A DNA stretch of 35,037 bases from Algoriphagus sp. (lineage in GTDB: Bacteria > Bacteroidota > Bacteroidia > Cytophagales > Cyclobacteriaceae), in the NCBI RefSeq assembly GCF_030694375.1, contig NZ_JAUXYL010000037.1, forward strand, positions 1-35,037. The letters are read 5' to 3'. Below, piece by piece: positions 24,842-33,302 of the stretch. Each line of letters opens with the position of its first letter. Position 1 is the stretch's first letter. Made by a program: the position numbers and the translations under genes. Below the pieces are notes generated by a model. It was not told where the DNA came from. It ran no database searches and was given only the letters and a program-made list of their open reading frames with translations.

Positions 24842-25330
24842 ATTTGGTTAGATTTTGGTTTAATAAACTCAATGATATTTCTAAATCTTGAATATCTCAA
24901 GCGAATTACCACAAAAGGTGGGTAAAAGTTTTTGAACCAACACGCACGAACATGTTGTCTAAATCGAGTTTTTCGATATATAATTTTGAATTATTAAATT
25001 AAGTCAGATTAATCAAACTATTATTTTGAAAAGTTAATGTTAACAAAAGTTAATTTGCACAAAAAAAAAATTAACATTTCGGGATAATACGGGCAAAAAC
25101 ATCAGGATAACTCCATGAAAAATAACTAAAGTCCAATTTATTTGACTTTAGTATAGGCAATCTCAGCCTCATTGAAATTATAATGAAGCGTTCAATTACA
25201 TATTTTTTACATGGGTTTTAGAATTATATTTTGTATTTAATGTATAGACAAAAGACATATAATTAAAAAAATCAAACGATCACTATTTACACATATCATT
25301 AGCCACTATCACAAAATTAAATTTTGCAAT
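24842..25330. promoter_or_regulatory. AT-rich leader/intergenic region upstream of susC
   Basis: About 490 bases with no credible gene. It must hold the promoter of susC and the 3' end of the PorE-like transcript. I see an imperfect palindrome CAACACG...CATGTTG (24938-24957), a GTTAATGTTAAC-type direct/inverted cluster near 25035-25075, and the hairpin at 25125-25152. No exact TAnnTTTG box with a TTG partner is clear on the minus strand. The long leader could carry regulatory sites for nutrient control. Confidence 0.5.
25125..25152 (-). terminator. Hairpin, possible terminator of the PorE-like gene
   Basis: ACTAAAGTC (25125-25133) and GACTTTAGT (25144-25152) are perfect 9-bp arms around a 10-base AT-rich loop. 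The minus strand continues TATTTTTC. It is GC-poor and lies about 180 bases after the PorE-like stop, so an operator is the alternative reading. Confidence 0.4.
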
Positions 25331-27253
25331 TTACAGAACTTGGATAGTAATTCGTCGGTTTAGCGCTTGATTTTCCGGGCTTGTATTTGGAACTAAGGGC
25401 TCTTTGTCTCCTTTACCCTCGACAAGTACCCTGCCCGGATGAAGACCTGCCTTTACCAAGAACGTTTGGACACTCCTGGCCCGCTGCAAACTTAGGGTTT
25501 GATTGTAGGCCTGATTGCCAATGTTATCCGTATGACCCGAAATCAAAATGTTGACATTTGGATTTTCCTGCAAGAATTTAAACAGTCGGTTCAGTGAAGT
25601 CATGGAGGCAGGCTTCAGATCAAACTTATCAAAGTCAAAAAATACATTTTCGAAAACAAATTGCTCCCCTGAAGCCACAGGGATTAGCTCTACTTTCAAA
25701 TCCTTAACATTTTGAATCTTGTCGCGCTCCACATTGTAGATCTTTGGCAAAAATCCTTTTTTCTCAACATATAATCCTGAAACAGCATTCTCTGGATAAA
25801 GCATCATAAAGTCTCCTGTTTTTCCATCTGATTGAAATTGATACAGGGTACTGTCATTTTTCAATGAAACCAGTGATAATGTGGCTTCAATCGGCTGACC
25901 TGTTTTGGAATTGAACACCTTACCCTCTGTTACTGTGAGATTCTCTCCCAAATATATCTCCTCCGGAAACTTAAACCTGTACAGCAAGGACCGGTCGTTT
26001 TCCTCCTCTTCTTTGGTCAACTCCGTGTAGTAGGCATAATCCTTTTTCGCCGTTATAAAGAGCGCAACCTGATCCAAATGATCATTGATCGGAAGTCCTA
26101 GATTCTCCGGTTTTTGAAATTCACCGTTTTTGACTCTGGAAAGAAAAATATCCATCCCTCCGAATCCCTGGTGCCCATCAGAAGCAAAAAACAGGATTTC
26201 ATTGTTAAAAAACATGAATGGCGAAATCTCATCTTTTGGTGTATTGACTATGCTTCCCAGATTTTTTGCATCTGACCAGGAGCCGTCATTTTGGCGGACA
26301 GTATACCAGATGTCATTTCCTCCATACCCACCGCGACGATTGGAGGAAAAAAACAATACCCGCCCATCTGCAGAAAGCGAAGGCTGGGAATCCCAGGAAC
26401 GGGAATTGACCTTAGCACCCATATTTGTGGGCCGTTGCCAAGCCCCGTTCACTTTATAAGCTATATAGAGATCACAGCTCCCCTGAGAGTCCGGCGCATC
26501 ACAAGAGGTGTATATAAGTATTTTTCCGTCAGCCGTGACCGTACAGGTCCCTTCGTTAAAAGCTGAATTAATCGTTTGAGCAATACTTTGTGGCTTAGTC
26601 CAACTGCTGTCTCCATCGGCAAAGGCGGTAAAAATATCTTCCTTGTCAAAGTTTCCTGTCCCGTCCCGTTTGGTAAAGAGAATCTGCCCTCCGTCGGCCG
26701 TTAAAACCGGAAAGTACTGTAGCTTAAATCCATTCAAAGGTGAAGGAAGTATTTCTTTTTTAATGGAGCGGACGTCCCCAAGCTCGGTACCCAAAAAATC
26801 CATCTGAACTTTCATCTGCGAATAGTAAATCGATCGCTTGAAGTTCTCATCAAACAGGGGGTCCACCTCCTGAAATTGCCGATACGCTTCTGTAAATTTA
26901 CCCTGCTTGAGATATAGGTTAGAAAAAAGCCATCCGTAATCGGCGATATTTTTTGGTGTGGTATTTTTACCAGCCAATTTACCCTTTCCTTGTAAAGCTA
27001 TTTTTTCCGCCTCCACCAATCGTCCTTGTGTGATCATCAACTGAGAAGCTTTAACATAGGCTTCCAAAAAAGACCCCTCCCGAGCTATGGCAGCTTGATA
27101 TTTGGCTATGGCCTGATCATATTGTCTGGAAATTGTCAAGGCCTCCCCTTCTTGATAAAGTTTAATTGCCCGACTGTCAACAATAGAATAGGTCTGAGCC
27201 TCTGAACGGAGGATCAAGAAAAATACAATCAGAAACAGGAAAACAGGGCGCAT
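25331..27253 (-). CDS. PorE-like OmpA family protein (TPR, beta-propeller, CRD, OmpA)
   Basis: A 640-residue envelope protein with the domain order of Porphyromonas PorE: signal peptide (1-20), TPR helices (about 30-150), a WD40/PD40-type beta-propeller (about 175-430, with repeats ADGGQILFTK, ADGKILIYTS, ADGRVLFFSS), a carboxypeptidase-regulatory-like domain (about 440-525), and an OmpA C-terminal peptidoglycan-binding domain (535-640) with GHTDNIGNQAYNQTLSLQRA. PorE is a peripheral outer-membrane component tied to type IX secretion; orthology is inferred from architecture, and other OmpA/PD40 paralogues exist in Bacteroidota. I choose the ATG at 27253; the frame runs on to 27322 but overlaps queE and has no signal-peptide logic. 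It starts four bases after the queE stop. Confidence 0.85.
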   Translation of the reverse strand: MRPVFLFLIVFFLILRSEAQTYSIVDSRAIKLYQEGEALTISRQYDQAIAKYQAAIAREGSFLEAYVKASQLMITQGRLVEAEKIALQGKGKLAGKNTTPKNIADYGWLFSNLYLKQGKFTEAYRQFQEVDPLFDENFKRSIYYSQMKVQMDFLGTELGDVRSIKKEILPSPLNGFKLQYFPVLTADGGQILFTKRDGTGNFDKEDIFTAFADGDSSWTKPQSIAQTINSAFNEGTCTVTADGKILIYTSCDAPDSQGSCDLYIAYKVNGAWQRPTNMGAKVNSRSWDSQPSLSADGRVLFFSSNRRGGYGGNDIWYTVRQNDGSWSDAKNLGSIVNTPKDEISPFMFFNNEILFFASDGHQGFGGMDIFLSRVKNGEFQKPENLGLPINDHLDQVALFITAKKDYAYYTELTKEEEENDRSLLYRFKFPEEIYLGENLTVTEGKVFNSKTGQPIEATLSLVSLKNDSTLYQFQSDGKTGDFMMLYPENAVSGLYVEKKGFLPKIYNVERDKIQNVKDLKVELIPVASGEQFVFENVFFDFDKFDLKPASMTSLNRLFKFLQENPNVNILISGHTDNIGNQAYNQTLSLQRARSVQTFLVKAGLHPGRVLVEGKGDKEPLVPNTSPENQALNRRITIQVL

Positions 27254-27257
27254 GGAC

Positions 27258-27908
27258 TCAGGGTATGTCCATAAATTTATGAGTTTGCAGGGAAATATTC
27301 CATTTTGGGTGATTTTTAACAAAATCTATGATTTCAGCTGTAATCTTAACGGCCTTACTCCACTCAGGTTGTAGGCGCAGTTCACAGCTCTCATTCACTA
27401 GCCCTGCGTACTGTTCGGCAAACTCGTAATCGCTCTTGTTATAAATGACCACTTTCAGTTCGTCTGCCTCAGCAAAAATAGACGGATGTGGTTTTTTGAA
27501 TTTTTTGGGAGAAAAACAAACCCAGTCAAAATCTCCAGAGAAAGGATGCGCACCCGAAGTCTCGATATTGGTGGTAAAGCCATGTTCTTTCAAAAGCTTT
27601 GTCAGCGGATCCATGTTGTACATCAAAGGTTCGCCACCTGTGATCACCACCAGTCTTCCCGGAAAAGCCAAAGCATCCTCCACGATTTTTTCGATGGACA
27701 AAACAGGCCACTTCGCTGCTTCCCAGCTTTCCTTTACATCGCACCAGACACAACCCACATCACAGCCTCCCAGCCGAATAAAATATGCGGGATGTCCGGT
27801 AAACCTGCCTTCTCCTTGGATAGTGTAAAATGCTTCCATGATCGGAAGCTGCAGCCCTGCGGCCACGAGTTCTTGGGTAGTCGATGCTACCAAATCGAGC
27901 GTGTTCAT
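27258..27908 (-). CDS. queE: 7-carboxy-7-deazaguanine synthase (radical SAM)
   Basis: QueE turns 6-carboxy-tetrahydropterin into 7-carboxy-7-deazaguanine in queuosine synthesis, the step after QueD. The radical SAM cluster is formed by C49, C53 and C56 (LGGCDVGCVWCDVKE), a CX3CX2C pattern. Other conserved parts are the N-terminal substrate segment FYTIQGEGRFTGHPAYFIRLGG, GGEP (91-94) and IETSGAHP. The 216-residue length is normal for the compact enzyme. The ATG is at 27908. The stop is four bases before the PorE-like start codon, a metabolically odd but tight pairing. The QueD-family gene lies about 12 kb away in this window. Confidence 0.96.
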   Translation of the reverse strand: MNTLDLVASTTQELVAAGLQLPIMEAFYTIQGEGRFTGHPAYFIRLGGCDVGCVWCDVKESWEAAKWPVLSIEKIVEDALAFPGRLVVITGGEPLMYNMDPLTKLLKEHGFTTNIETSGAHPFSGDFDWVCFSPKKFKKPHPSIFAEADELKVVIYNKSDYEFAEQYAGLVNESCELRLQPEWSKAVKITAEIIDFVKNHPKWNISLQTHKFMDIP

Positions 27909-27958
27909 GAATTTTTGGTAAAGCGGGAGATTCCACCGCTGAATGAGGGGTAAAGATA

Positions 27959-28040
27959 GGATTGGAAAATTGAAAAATTACAAGATTGGAAAATTAGGCC
28001 CCTAATCTTTCAATTTTCAAATCTTCTAATATTACAATCC
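27959..28040. repeat. Long imperfect inverted repeat between queE and GNAT genes
   Basis: Two 40-base arms (27959-27998 and 28001-28040), separated by CC, are inverted at roughly 70% identity by eye; the ends GGATTG/CAATCC and the centre ATTAGG/CCTAAT match exactly. Each arm contains internally repetitive units such as GATTGGAAAATT. The right arm encodes the last codons of the GNAT gene. In RNA it would fold into a long AT-rich hairpin. No gene lies inside. Confidence 0.7.
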
Positions 28041-28484
28041 TTTTCTCATCACCACCCGATAATCCTCCACTCCGCCTTTGGGAATGATCTTAATGATTTT
28101 AAAGCCTCGACTTAATCCGAATGAAATCATGGCAGGAAAGCGATTCCGGGTTTTGAAGAAAACAGCCTTAAATCCCTTTTCTCTTGCCCAATTTTCTTGA
28201 TATGCTGCCAAAGCATCCGCTGTCCCATGCTCACGAAACTCAGGCCTCACTCCCCCCATCCAAGAATAAAAGGTATCCGGCACATTATCTTGATACCCGA
28301 CTTTAAAACCTAAAAGCTCCCCATCCTTTTCAGCGACTAAAGCCAAATGAAGACGGTCCTTCAACCGCTCAGTGTAAAATTCCAGCGATGCCTTTCCCGG
28401 AAACTCCGGAATACGTTCGTGTACCCAGAGGAGTTCGGAAGGAGATGCCTCTCTGATTTTGAAAGTGCCGAGAGATTCTTCCAT
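28032..28484 (-). CDS. GNAT family N-acetyltransferase
   Basis: A 150-residue acetyltransferase-like protein. The GNAT fold is suggested by an N-terminal FKIREASPSELLWV strand/helix, central LALVAEKDGELLGFKVGYQ, the acetyl-CoA-binding region GVRPEFREHGTADALAAYQENWAREKGF (a degenerate R/Q-x-x-G-x-A loop, RxxGTA), and the C-terminal FGLSRGFKIIKI segment. Substrate is unknown. The start is the ATG at 28484 (MEESLGTFKIRE). The frame is open to 28547, but those codons (SSYFVIRSSYLVIK) are translated repeat DNA, a common annotation artefact. Its stop lies inside the inverted repeat to the left, and other repeats lie to its right, so it is boxed in by repeat structures. Confidence 0.85.
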   Translation of the reverse strand: MEESLGTFKIREASPSELLWVHERIPEFPGKASLEFYTERLKDRLHLALVAEKDGELLGFKVGYQDNVPDTFYSWMGGVRPEFREHGTADALAAYQENWAREKGFKAVFFKTRNRFPAMISFGLSRGFKIIKIIPKGGVEDYRVVMRKGL

Positions 28485-28498
28485 GATATTTTTGATAA

Positions 28499-28531
28499 CC
28501 AAGTACGAGCTACGAATTACGAAATACGAGG
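28499..28531. repeat. TACGAA-type inverted repeat, left arm
   Basis: A cluster of TACGA units (AAGTACGAGCTACGAATTACG and onward). The first 21 bases match, in inverted orientation, 19 of 21 bases of the arm at 28601-28632. It lies just upstream of the GNAT ATG and causes its false N-terminal extension. Confidence 0.7.
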
Positions 28532-28600
28532 AAAAATTGAACTCCAATCCTTAAATCAAATAGTTCACCTTTGGAATTTTTGGTTTGCAGTTCACCAAAA

Positions 28601-28632
28601 CCACGTACTTCGTATCTCGTACTTCGTAATTC
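28601..28632. repeat. TACGAA-type inverted repeat, right arm
   Basis: CGTACTTCGTATCTCGTACTT is the near-exact inverse of the left arm at 28499-28531. It ends two bases before the stop codon of the M20 amidohydrolase gene. The roughly 70 bases between the arms hold no gene, only two short GTTCACC direct repeats. Confidence 0.7.
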
Positions 28633-28633
28633 T

Positions 28634-30223
28634 TCAATCCTTCTTCACCGTCGGATACTTCACACCCAACTGCTCCAAATACGTATCAAACTTCTTCTCG
28701 TCGTAGTAGAACTTCTCCAATTCAGGACGGAAGCGACTCATAATTTCAGAGTTAAGATAAATCGGTGGCGCATCATCCTTAGTGATCATCGGCTTGTAAG
28801 TTTCTTCTTTTGTCTGCACATTTTTGAAGTAATCCCAAGCTTGGTCGACGAGTTCAGGTTGAAGCAAAAAGTCCAAGATCGTCATCGCCTCAGCTTTTGC
28901 GCCAGCAGTTACACCCTTATGCGCAATCGGAGTAGCCATCGCAATCGCATTACTCCAGTGGTGGCCAGGAAGTCCGGGAATATTGGAAGGAAATCTTAAT
29001 GTCACTGTGGGTACTACCCATGACACATCTCCGATATCATCCGATCCTCCGGAAATAGGTTCCTTCACAGGTAAACCAAGCGTATCCAGTTTCGTCGGCA
29101 TCCCTTCTTCTTTGGAACCCAATTCTTTTTGAACAGCCTTGGCCATCATTTGATCATTTTCATCCCAAGCCGGCAAGCCGACTTTCAGGATATTTTGATA
29201 CATCTTCTCAGCAATCACCTTATTGAAGTGTCTCGGCCAGGCCGTCCCCAAAATCTTGGAAGTCATCGTCGTTCCCGTCATCAGAGCGGCACCTTTGGCA
29301 ATATCATTTGCTTGAGCGTACATTTCCATGATACCATCGTATTTCACATCACGGAAATAATACCAAATCGAAGCTTTTGATGGAACCACATTTGGCTGGT
29401 CTCCTCCATCGGTAATGACAGAATGCGATCGCTTCAACGGATGCAAGTGCTCCCGCTTGTAATTCCAACCAATATTCATCAGCTCGGTAGCATCCGCAGC
29501 ACTTTTGCCTCTCCAGGGTGCTCCTGCGGAATGCGCCGCATCACCCGAAAAAGTATATTCCACCGAAATCAAGCCGGTTCCACTCGCCTGCCCCCAGCTC
29601 ACTCCCAGGTTATTTGCCACGTGAGTAAAAATACAAAGGTCAACCCCATCAAATTTTCCGTCTCGGGTAAACCAAGCCTTTGCAGCCACCAATTCCTCGG
29701 CGATTCCCGGCCAAAGGATCAAGGTTCCACCAATATTTTCCCGTTCCATGATTTGCTTAACAGCCAGAGCAGCCGTGATATTCAGCGGAATCCCGGCATT
29801 GTGTCCTTCTCCGTGCCCCGGTGCACCTTCGACCATGGGTTTGTGGTATGCTACACCAGGATATTGGGAAGCTTTTGGAATATTGTCCACATCAGAGCCT
29901 AAGGCGATCACTGGTCCCTCACCATTTTTCCAAGTTGCAAACCAAGCCGTCGGAATTCCGGACACACCGTGCTCGATGGTGAAACCGTTTTGCTCCAGAA
30001 TTCCCGTCAAGTATTTGGAAGATTCAATCTCCTGGAAACCCAGCTCCGCAAAGCTGAAAATCTTGTCCACCATCACCTGACTCTGCTTGTGATTGGCTTG
30101 GACGATTTGGGCAACTTCAGTCTTGAGCGCCTCGATTTGCTTGGGAGTGTATTTCTTTTGTGCCAAAGCTGAAAAGGCAAGACTCCCAGCCAAGGCAATA
30201 CTAAATAAAAGTTTCTTTCTCAT
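28634..30223 (-). CDS. Secreted M20 family amidohydrolase (AbgB-like)
   Basis: A metallo-amidohydrolase of the M20/AbgB (p-aminobenzoyl-glutamate utilization B) group, about 529 residues. A signal peptide (MRKKLLFSIALAGSLAFSALAQ) sends it to the periplasm. Family blocks are ALGSDVDNIPKASQYPG, GAPGHGEGHNAGIPLNI (metal-ligand region), WPGIAEELVAAKAWF, the dimerisation-domain segment EYTFSGDAAHSAGAPWRGKSA, and GGSDDIGDVSWVVPT. It probably cleaves an amide of a small acylated or aminobenzoyl substrate; the true substrate is unknown. The start is the ATG at 30223; the frame extends to 30334, but the extension lacks a start signal and precedes the signal peptide. It is divergent from leuS. Confidence 0.92.
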   Translation of the reverse strand: MRKKLLFSIALAGSLAFSALAQKKYTPKQIEALKTEVAQIVQANHKQSQVMVDKIFSFAELGFQEIESSKYLTGILEQNGFTIEHGVSGIPTAWFATWKNGEGPVIALGSDVDNIPKASQYPGVAYHKPMVEGAPGHGEGHNAGIPLNITAALAVKQIMERENIGGTLILWPGIAEELVAAKAWFTRDGKFDGVDLCIFTHVANNLGVSWGQASGTGLISVEYTFSGDAAHSAGAPWRGKSAADATELMNIGWNYKREHLHPLKRSHSVITDGGDQPNVVPSKASIWYYFRDVKYDGIMEMYAQANDIAKGAALMTGTTMTSKILGTAWPRHFNKVIAEKMYQNILKVGLPAWDENDQMMAKAVQKELGSKEEGMPTKLDTLGLPVKEPISGGSDDIGDVSWVVPTVTLRFPSNIPGLPGHHWSNAIAMATPIAHKGVTAGAKAEAMTILDFLLQPELVDQAWDYFKNVQTKEETYKPMITKDDAPPIYLNSEIMSRFRPELEKFYYDEKKFDTYLEQLGVKYPTVKKD

Positions 30224-30350
30224 AAGTTGGGGTTTTGTATTTCTGGAAAATACTAAAAACCCGGAAGTCTTTGGGATAAAATTGATTAATGGAGAGAAAC
30301 CAAGGCTGAGAGGAATTAGAAAATTGATTCCCAAAGCCGCCTGATTTTTC

Positions 30351-30358
30351 TATTTTTG
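30351..30358 (+). promoter_or_regulatory. -7 promoter box of leuS
   Basis: TATTTTTG exactly matches the Bacteroidota -7 consensus. A TTG at 30324-30326 is 24 bases upstream, slightly beyond the usual spacer. It gives a leader of about 30 bases before the ATG at 30395, and shows that a TTG-initiated extension beginning at 30356 is not translated. Confidence 0.6.
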
Positions 30359-30394
30359 CAGGCGTTTAGCAGAAAAATCACAAAAAATTCAATC

Positions 30395-33169
30395 ATGGTG
30401 GAGTACAACTTCAGGGAAATCGAGCAAAAGTGGCAAGCCTTCTGGAAAGAAAATGAAACATTCAAAGCCGAAGTGGACCCAAATCGTCCCAAGTTTTATT
30501 CCTTGGACATGTTTCCTTATCCTTCGGGGGCCGGTCTCCACGTTGGCCATCCACTGGGTTACATCGCCTCTGATATTGTCTCCCGATTTAAGATGCTGAA
30601 GGGATTCAATGTCCTGCATCCCATGGGTTATGATTCTTTTGGTTTGCCTGCAGAGCAATATGCCATCCAAACCGGACAGCATCCCGCTATCACCACTGAA
30701 CAAAACATCACCCGCTACACAGAGCAGCTGAAAAATATCGGTTTTGCTTTCGATTGGGACCGGGAAGTACGCACCTCTGACCCGGCTTATTACAAGTGGA
30801 CGCAGTGGATTTTTATGCAGCTATTCAATAGCTACTATAATTTGAATGCTGACAAAGCTTTGTCGATTGACGCTTTGATTTCCCACTTTGAAAAAGAAGG
30901 AAACACGAGTGTCAAGGCAGTTTGCGATGACGACACCCCAACTTTTACAGCTTCTGAATGGGACACATTTTCTGAAAGAGAAAAGCAGGAAATGCTCCTG
31001 AAATACCGTTTGACTTTCCTGGCTGAAACGACCGTCAACTGGTGTGCGGCTTTGGGAACCGTACTTTCCAATGACGAGGTAAAGGATGGATTCTCTGAAC
31101 GAGGAGGTCATCCTGTGGAGCGAAAGAAGATGATGCAATGGTCCATGCGGATCACCGCCTATGCAGACCGTTTGCTACAAGGACTGGAAAAAGTGGACTG
31201 GTCCGAACCCATCAAGGAAATGCAGCGCAACTGGATCGGGAAATCGATCGGTGCTGAAATGGTCTTTCAGGTCAAAAATTCCGATAAATCCATCAAAGTC
31301 TTCACCACTCGAATCGACACGATCTACGGCGTGACCTATTTGGCTTTGGCACCGGAAAGTGAACTTGCTGCTTCACTCATCACTGAGGATCAAAGAGCTA
31401 TCGCGGAAGCCTACATCGAAGTCGCAAAAAACCGTTCGGAACGCGAGCGAATGAGCGATGTTAAAACCATCTCAGGAGCCTTCACAGGTTCTTATGCGAT
31501 CAATCCATTCAATGGCGAGGAAATCCAAATCTGGGTTGCGGACTATGTCTTGGCTGGTTACGGAACCGGTGCTGTGATGGCCGTGCCTGCGCATGATGAG
31601 CGGGATTACAACTTTGCGAAGCACTTCGGTCTCGAAATTCGTCAAGTGATCGAAGGCTCAATGGAAAACGGTTCTTTCCCCGGCAAAGGCGGTTTGATCA
31701 TCAATTCAGGCTTTATTACCGGCTTGTACATGAAAGAAGCCATGGAGAAATGCATCGAATTCCTCGAGATAAAAGGCATCGGCAAAGGCAAAATCCAATT
31801 CAGAATGAGGGATGCGATCTTCACACGTCAGCGATATTGGGGCGAACCGCTTCCGGTTTATTTCAAGGACGGACTGCCTTATCTGATTGAAGAAAAAGAC
31901 CTGCCTTTGGTTTTGCCGGAGGTGGATAAATACTTGCCAACTGAAGATGGCGAACCTCCACTCGGCCGGGCAAAAGACTGGACATACAAAACTGCTGATG
32001 GAGAATTCCCTTTGGAAATGAGCACCATGCCGGGATGGGCAGGATCAAGCTGGTATTTCTTCCGCTACATGGATCCGAAAAATGATTCTGTTTTTGCCGA
32101 CAAAGCCAAAACCGACTACTGGGGCGCGGTGGACTTGTATATCGGAGGATCTGAGCATGCAACCGGCCACTTGCTCTATTCCCGCTTCTGGACCAAGTTT
32201 TTGTATGACTTGGGTGTGGTAAGTATCGATGAGCCTTTCCAAAAAATGATCAACCAAGGGATGATTCAGGGCAGGTCAAATTTTGTTTATCGAATTAAAG
32301 GTACCAACACCTTCATATCGCATGGAATAAGAGATCAGTATGAAACTTCTGCCATGCACGTGGATGTGAATATCGTCTACAATGACCAACTGAATCTGGA
32401 CAAATTCAAAGCCTGGCGACCTGACTTGGCAGATGCGGAATTTATTCTGGAGGACGGCAAATATGTCTGCGGCGCCGAAGTGGAAAAAATGTCCAAGTCC
32501 AAGTACAATGTGGTCAATCCGGATGACATCATCGAGCGATACGGGGCGGACACGCTTAGATTGTATGAAATGTTCCTTGGGCCTTTGGAGCAATTCAAGC
32601 CGTGGAATACCAATGGAATCGACGGCGTATTCAAGTTTCTGAGAAAACTCTGGAACCTGTATCACAATACTACGGGTGAATTTGCAGTTTCCAATGAACC
32701 TGCAAGCAAAGAGGAAATGAAGGCGTTGCACAAAGCCATCAAAAAGCTGGAAGACGACATGGCCAATTTCTCTTTCAATACCTCCGTTTCCAGCTTTATG
32801 ATCTGTGTGAATGAACTGACCGCATTGAAATCCAACAAGCGGGAAGTATTGGAACCATTGGCAATTTTGGTTTCGCCTTATGCCCCGCATATCGCCGAGG
32901 AACTGTGGGCGCTCTTGGGTCATACTACCTCGATCACGACATCGGTTTTCCCGGAGTTCAAGGAAGAGTATTTGGTTGAGAGCAACTTCGAATATCCTGT
33001 AATGATCAATGGCAAGCTGCGGGCAAAGCTTAATCTATCCCTTTCGCTTGCCGTTCCGGAAATCGAAAAAGCAGCCTTGGCCGATGCCAACGTACAGAAA
33101 TGGCTGGAAGGCAAAGCTCCCAAAAAGGTGATTATCGTACCGGGTAAGATTGTGAATTTGGTGGTTTAG
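30395..33169 (+). CDS. leuS: Leucyl-tRNA synthetase
   Basis: LeuRS charges tRNA-Leu with leucine; a class I synthetase with an editing domain. Starting at the ATG 30395 ([17 protein letters not shown]) it has 924 residues. The HIGH-type motif is HVGH (49-52, in [17 protein letters not shown]). The editing domain shows the [17 protein letters not shown] and [17 protein letters not shown] blocks, intact for removing mischarged amino acids. The catalytic KMSKS loop is exact (698-702). The C-terminal end ([15 protein letters not shown]) is normal. The protein has inserted segments common in Bacteroidota LeuRS (around residues 150-200). It has its own promoter and terminator and sits alone on the plus strand. 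Confidence 0.98.
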   Translation: MVEYNFREIEQKWQAFWKENETFKAEVDPNRPKFYSLDMFPYPSGAGLHVGHPLGYIASDIVSRFKMLKGFNVLHPMGYDSFGLPAEQYAIQTGQHPAITTEQNITRYTEQLKNIGFAFDWDREVRTSDPAYYKWTQWIFMQLFNSYYNLNADKALSIDALISHFEKEGNTSVKAVCDDDTPTFTASEWDTFSEREKQEMLLKYRLTFLAETTVNWCAALGTVLSNDEVKDGFSERGGHPVERKKMMQWSMRITAYADRLLQGLEKVDWSEPIKEMQRNWIGKSIGAEMVFQVKNSDKSIKVFTTRIDTIYGVTYLALAPESELAASLITEDQRAIAEAYIEVAKNRSERERMSDVKTISGAFTGSYAINPFNGEEIQIWVADYVLAGYGTGAVMAVPAHDERDYNFAKHFGLEIRQVIEGSMENGSFPGKGGLIINSGFITGLYMKEAMEKCIEFLEIKGIGKGKIQFRMRDAIFTRQRYWGEPLPVYFKDGLPYLIEEKDLPLVLPEVDKYLPTEDGEPPLGRAKDWTYKTADGEFPLEMSTMPGWAGSSWYFFRYMDPKNDSVFADKAKTDYWGAVDLYIGGSEHATGHLLYSRFWTKFLYDLGVVSIDEPFQKMINQGMIQGRSNFVYRIKGTNTFISHGIRDQYETSAMHVDVNIVYNDQLNLDKFKAWRPDLADAEFILEDGKYVCGAEVEKMSKSKYNVVNPDDIIERYGADTLRLYEMFLGPLEQFKPWNTNGIDGVFKFLRKLWNLYHNTTGEFAVSNEPASKEEMKALHKAIKKLEDDMANFSFNTSVSSFMICVNELTALKSNKREVLEPLAILVSPYAPHIAEELWALLGHTTSITTSVFPEFKEEYLVESNFEYPVMINGKLRAKLNLSLSLAVPEIEKAALADANVQKWLEGKAPKKVIIVPGKIVNLVV

Positions 33170-33190
33170 GCTCCAAAAAGCGGAAATATC

Positions 33191-33227
33191 AATTGGGCCA
33201 AGAGTTATTCTTTTGGCCCAATTTTTT
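33191..33227 (+). terminator. Terminator of leuS
   Basis: AATTGGGCCAA (33191-33201) and TTGGCCCAATT (33213-33223) form an 11-bp perfect stem with an 11-base loop, followed by TTTTAG. It is 22 bases past the leuS stop. Confidence 0.9.
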
Positions 33228-33302
33228 AGAGTCCCCAGCAATTGAAATCACTTTCAAACCTTTGATGATATTACTATTGGAATTTTTTAACAATTGATCA
33301 AA

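Noticed and set aside
27254..27322. N-terminal extension of the PorE-like gene
   Set aside because: It overlaps queE and would bury the signal peptide; the ATG at 27253 fits.
28485..28547. N-terminal extension of the GNAT gene
   Set aside because: The codons are translated TACGA-type repeat DNA; the ATG at 28484 gives the normal GNAT N-terminus.
30356..30394. TTG-initiated extension of leuS
   Set aside because: The TTG is part of the -7 promoter box, so it lies upstream of the transcript start.
32276..32923. 215-codon minus-strand frame within leuS
   Set aside because: Shadow of the leuS C-terminal half; no recognisable family and no start signal.
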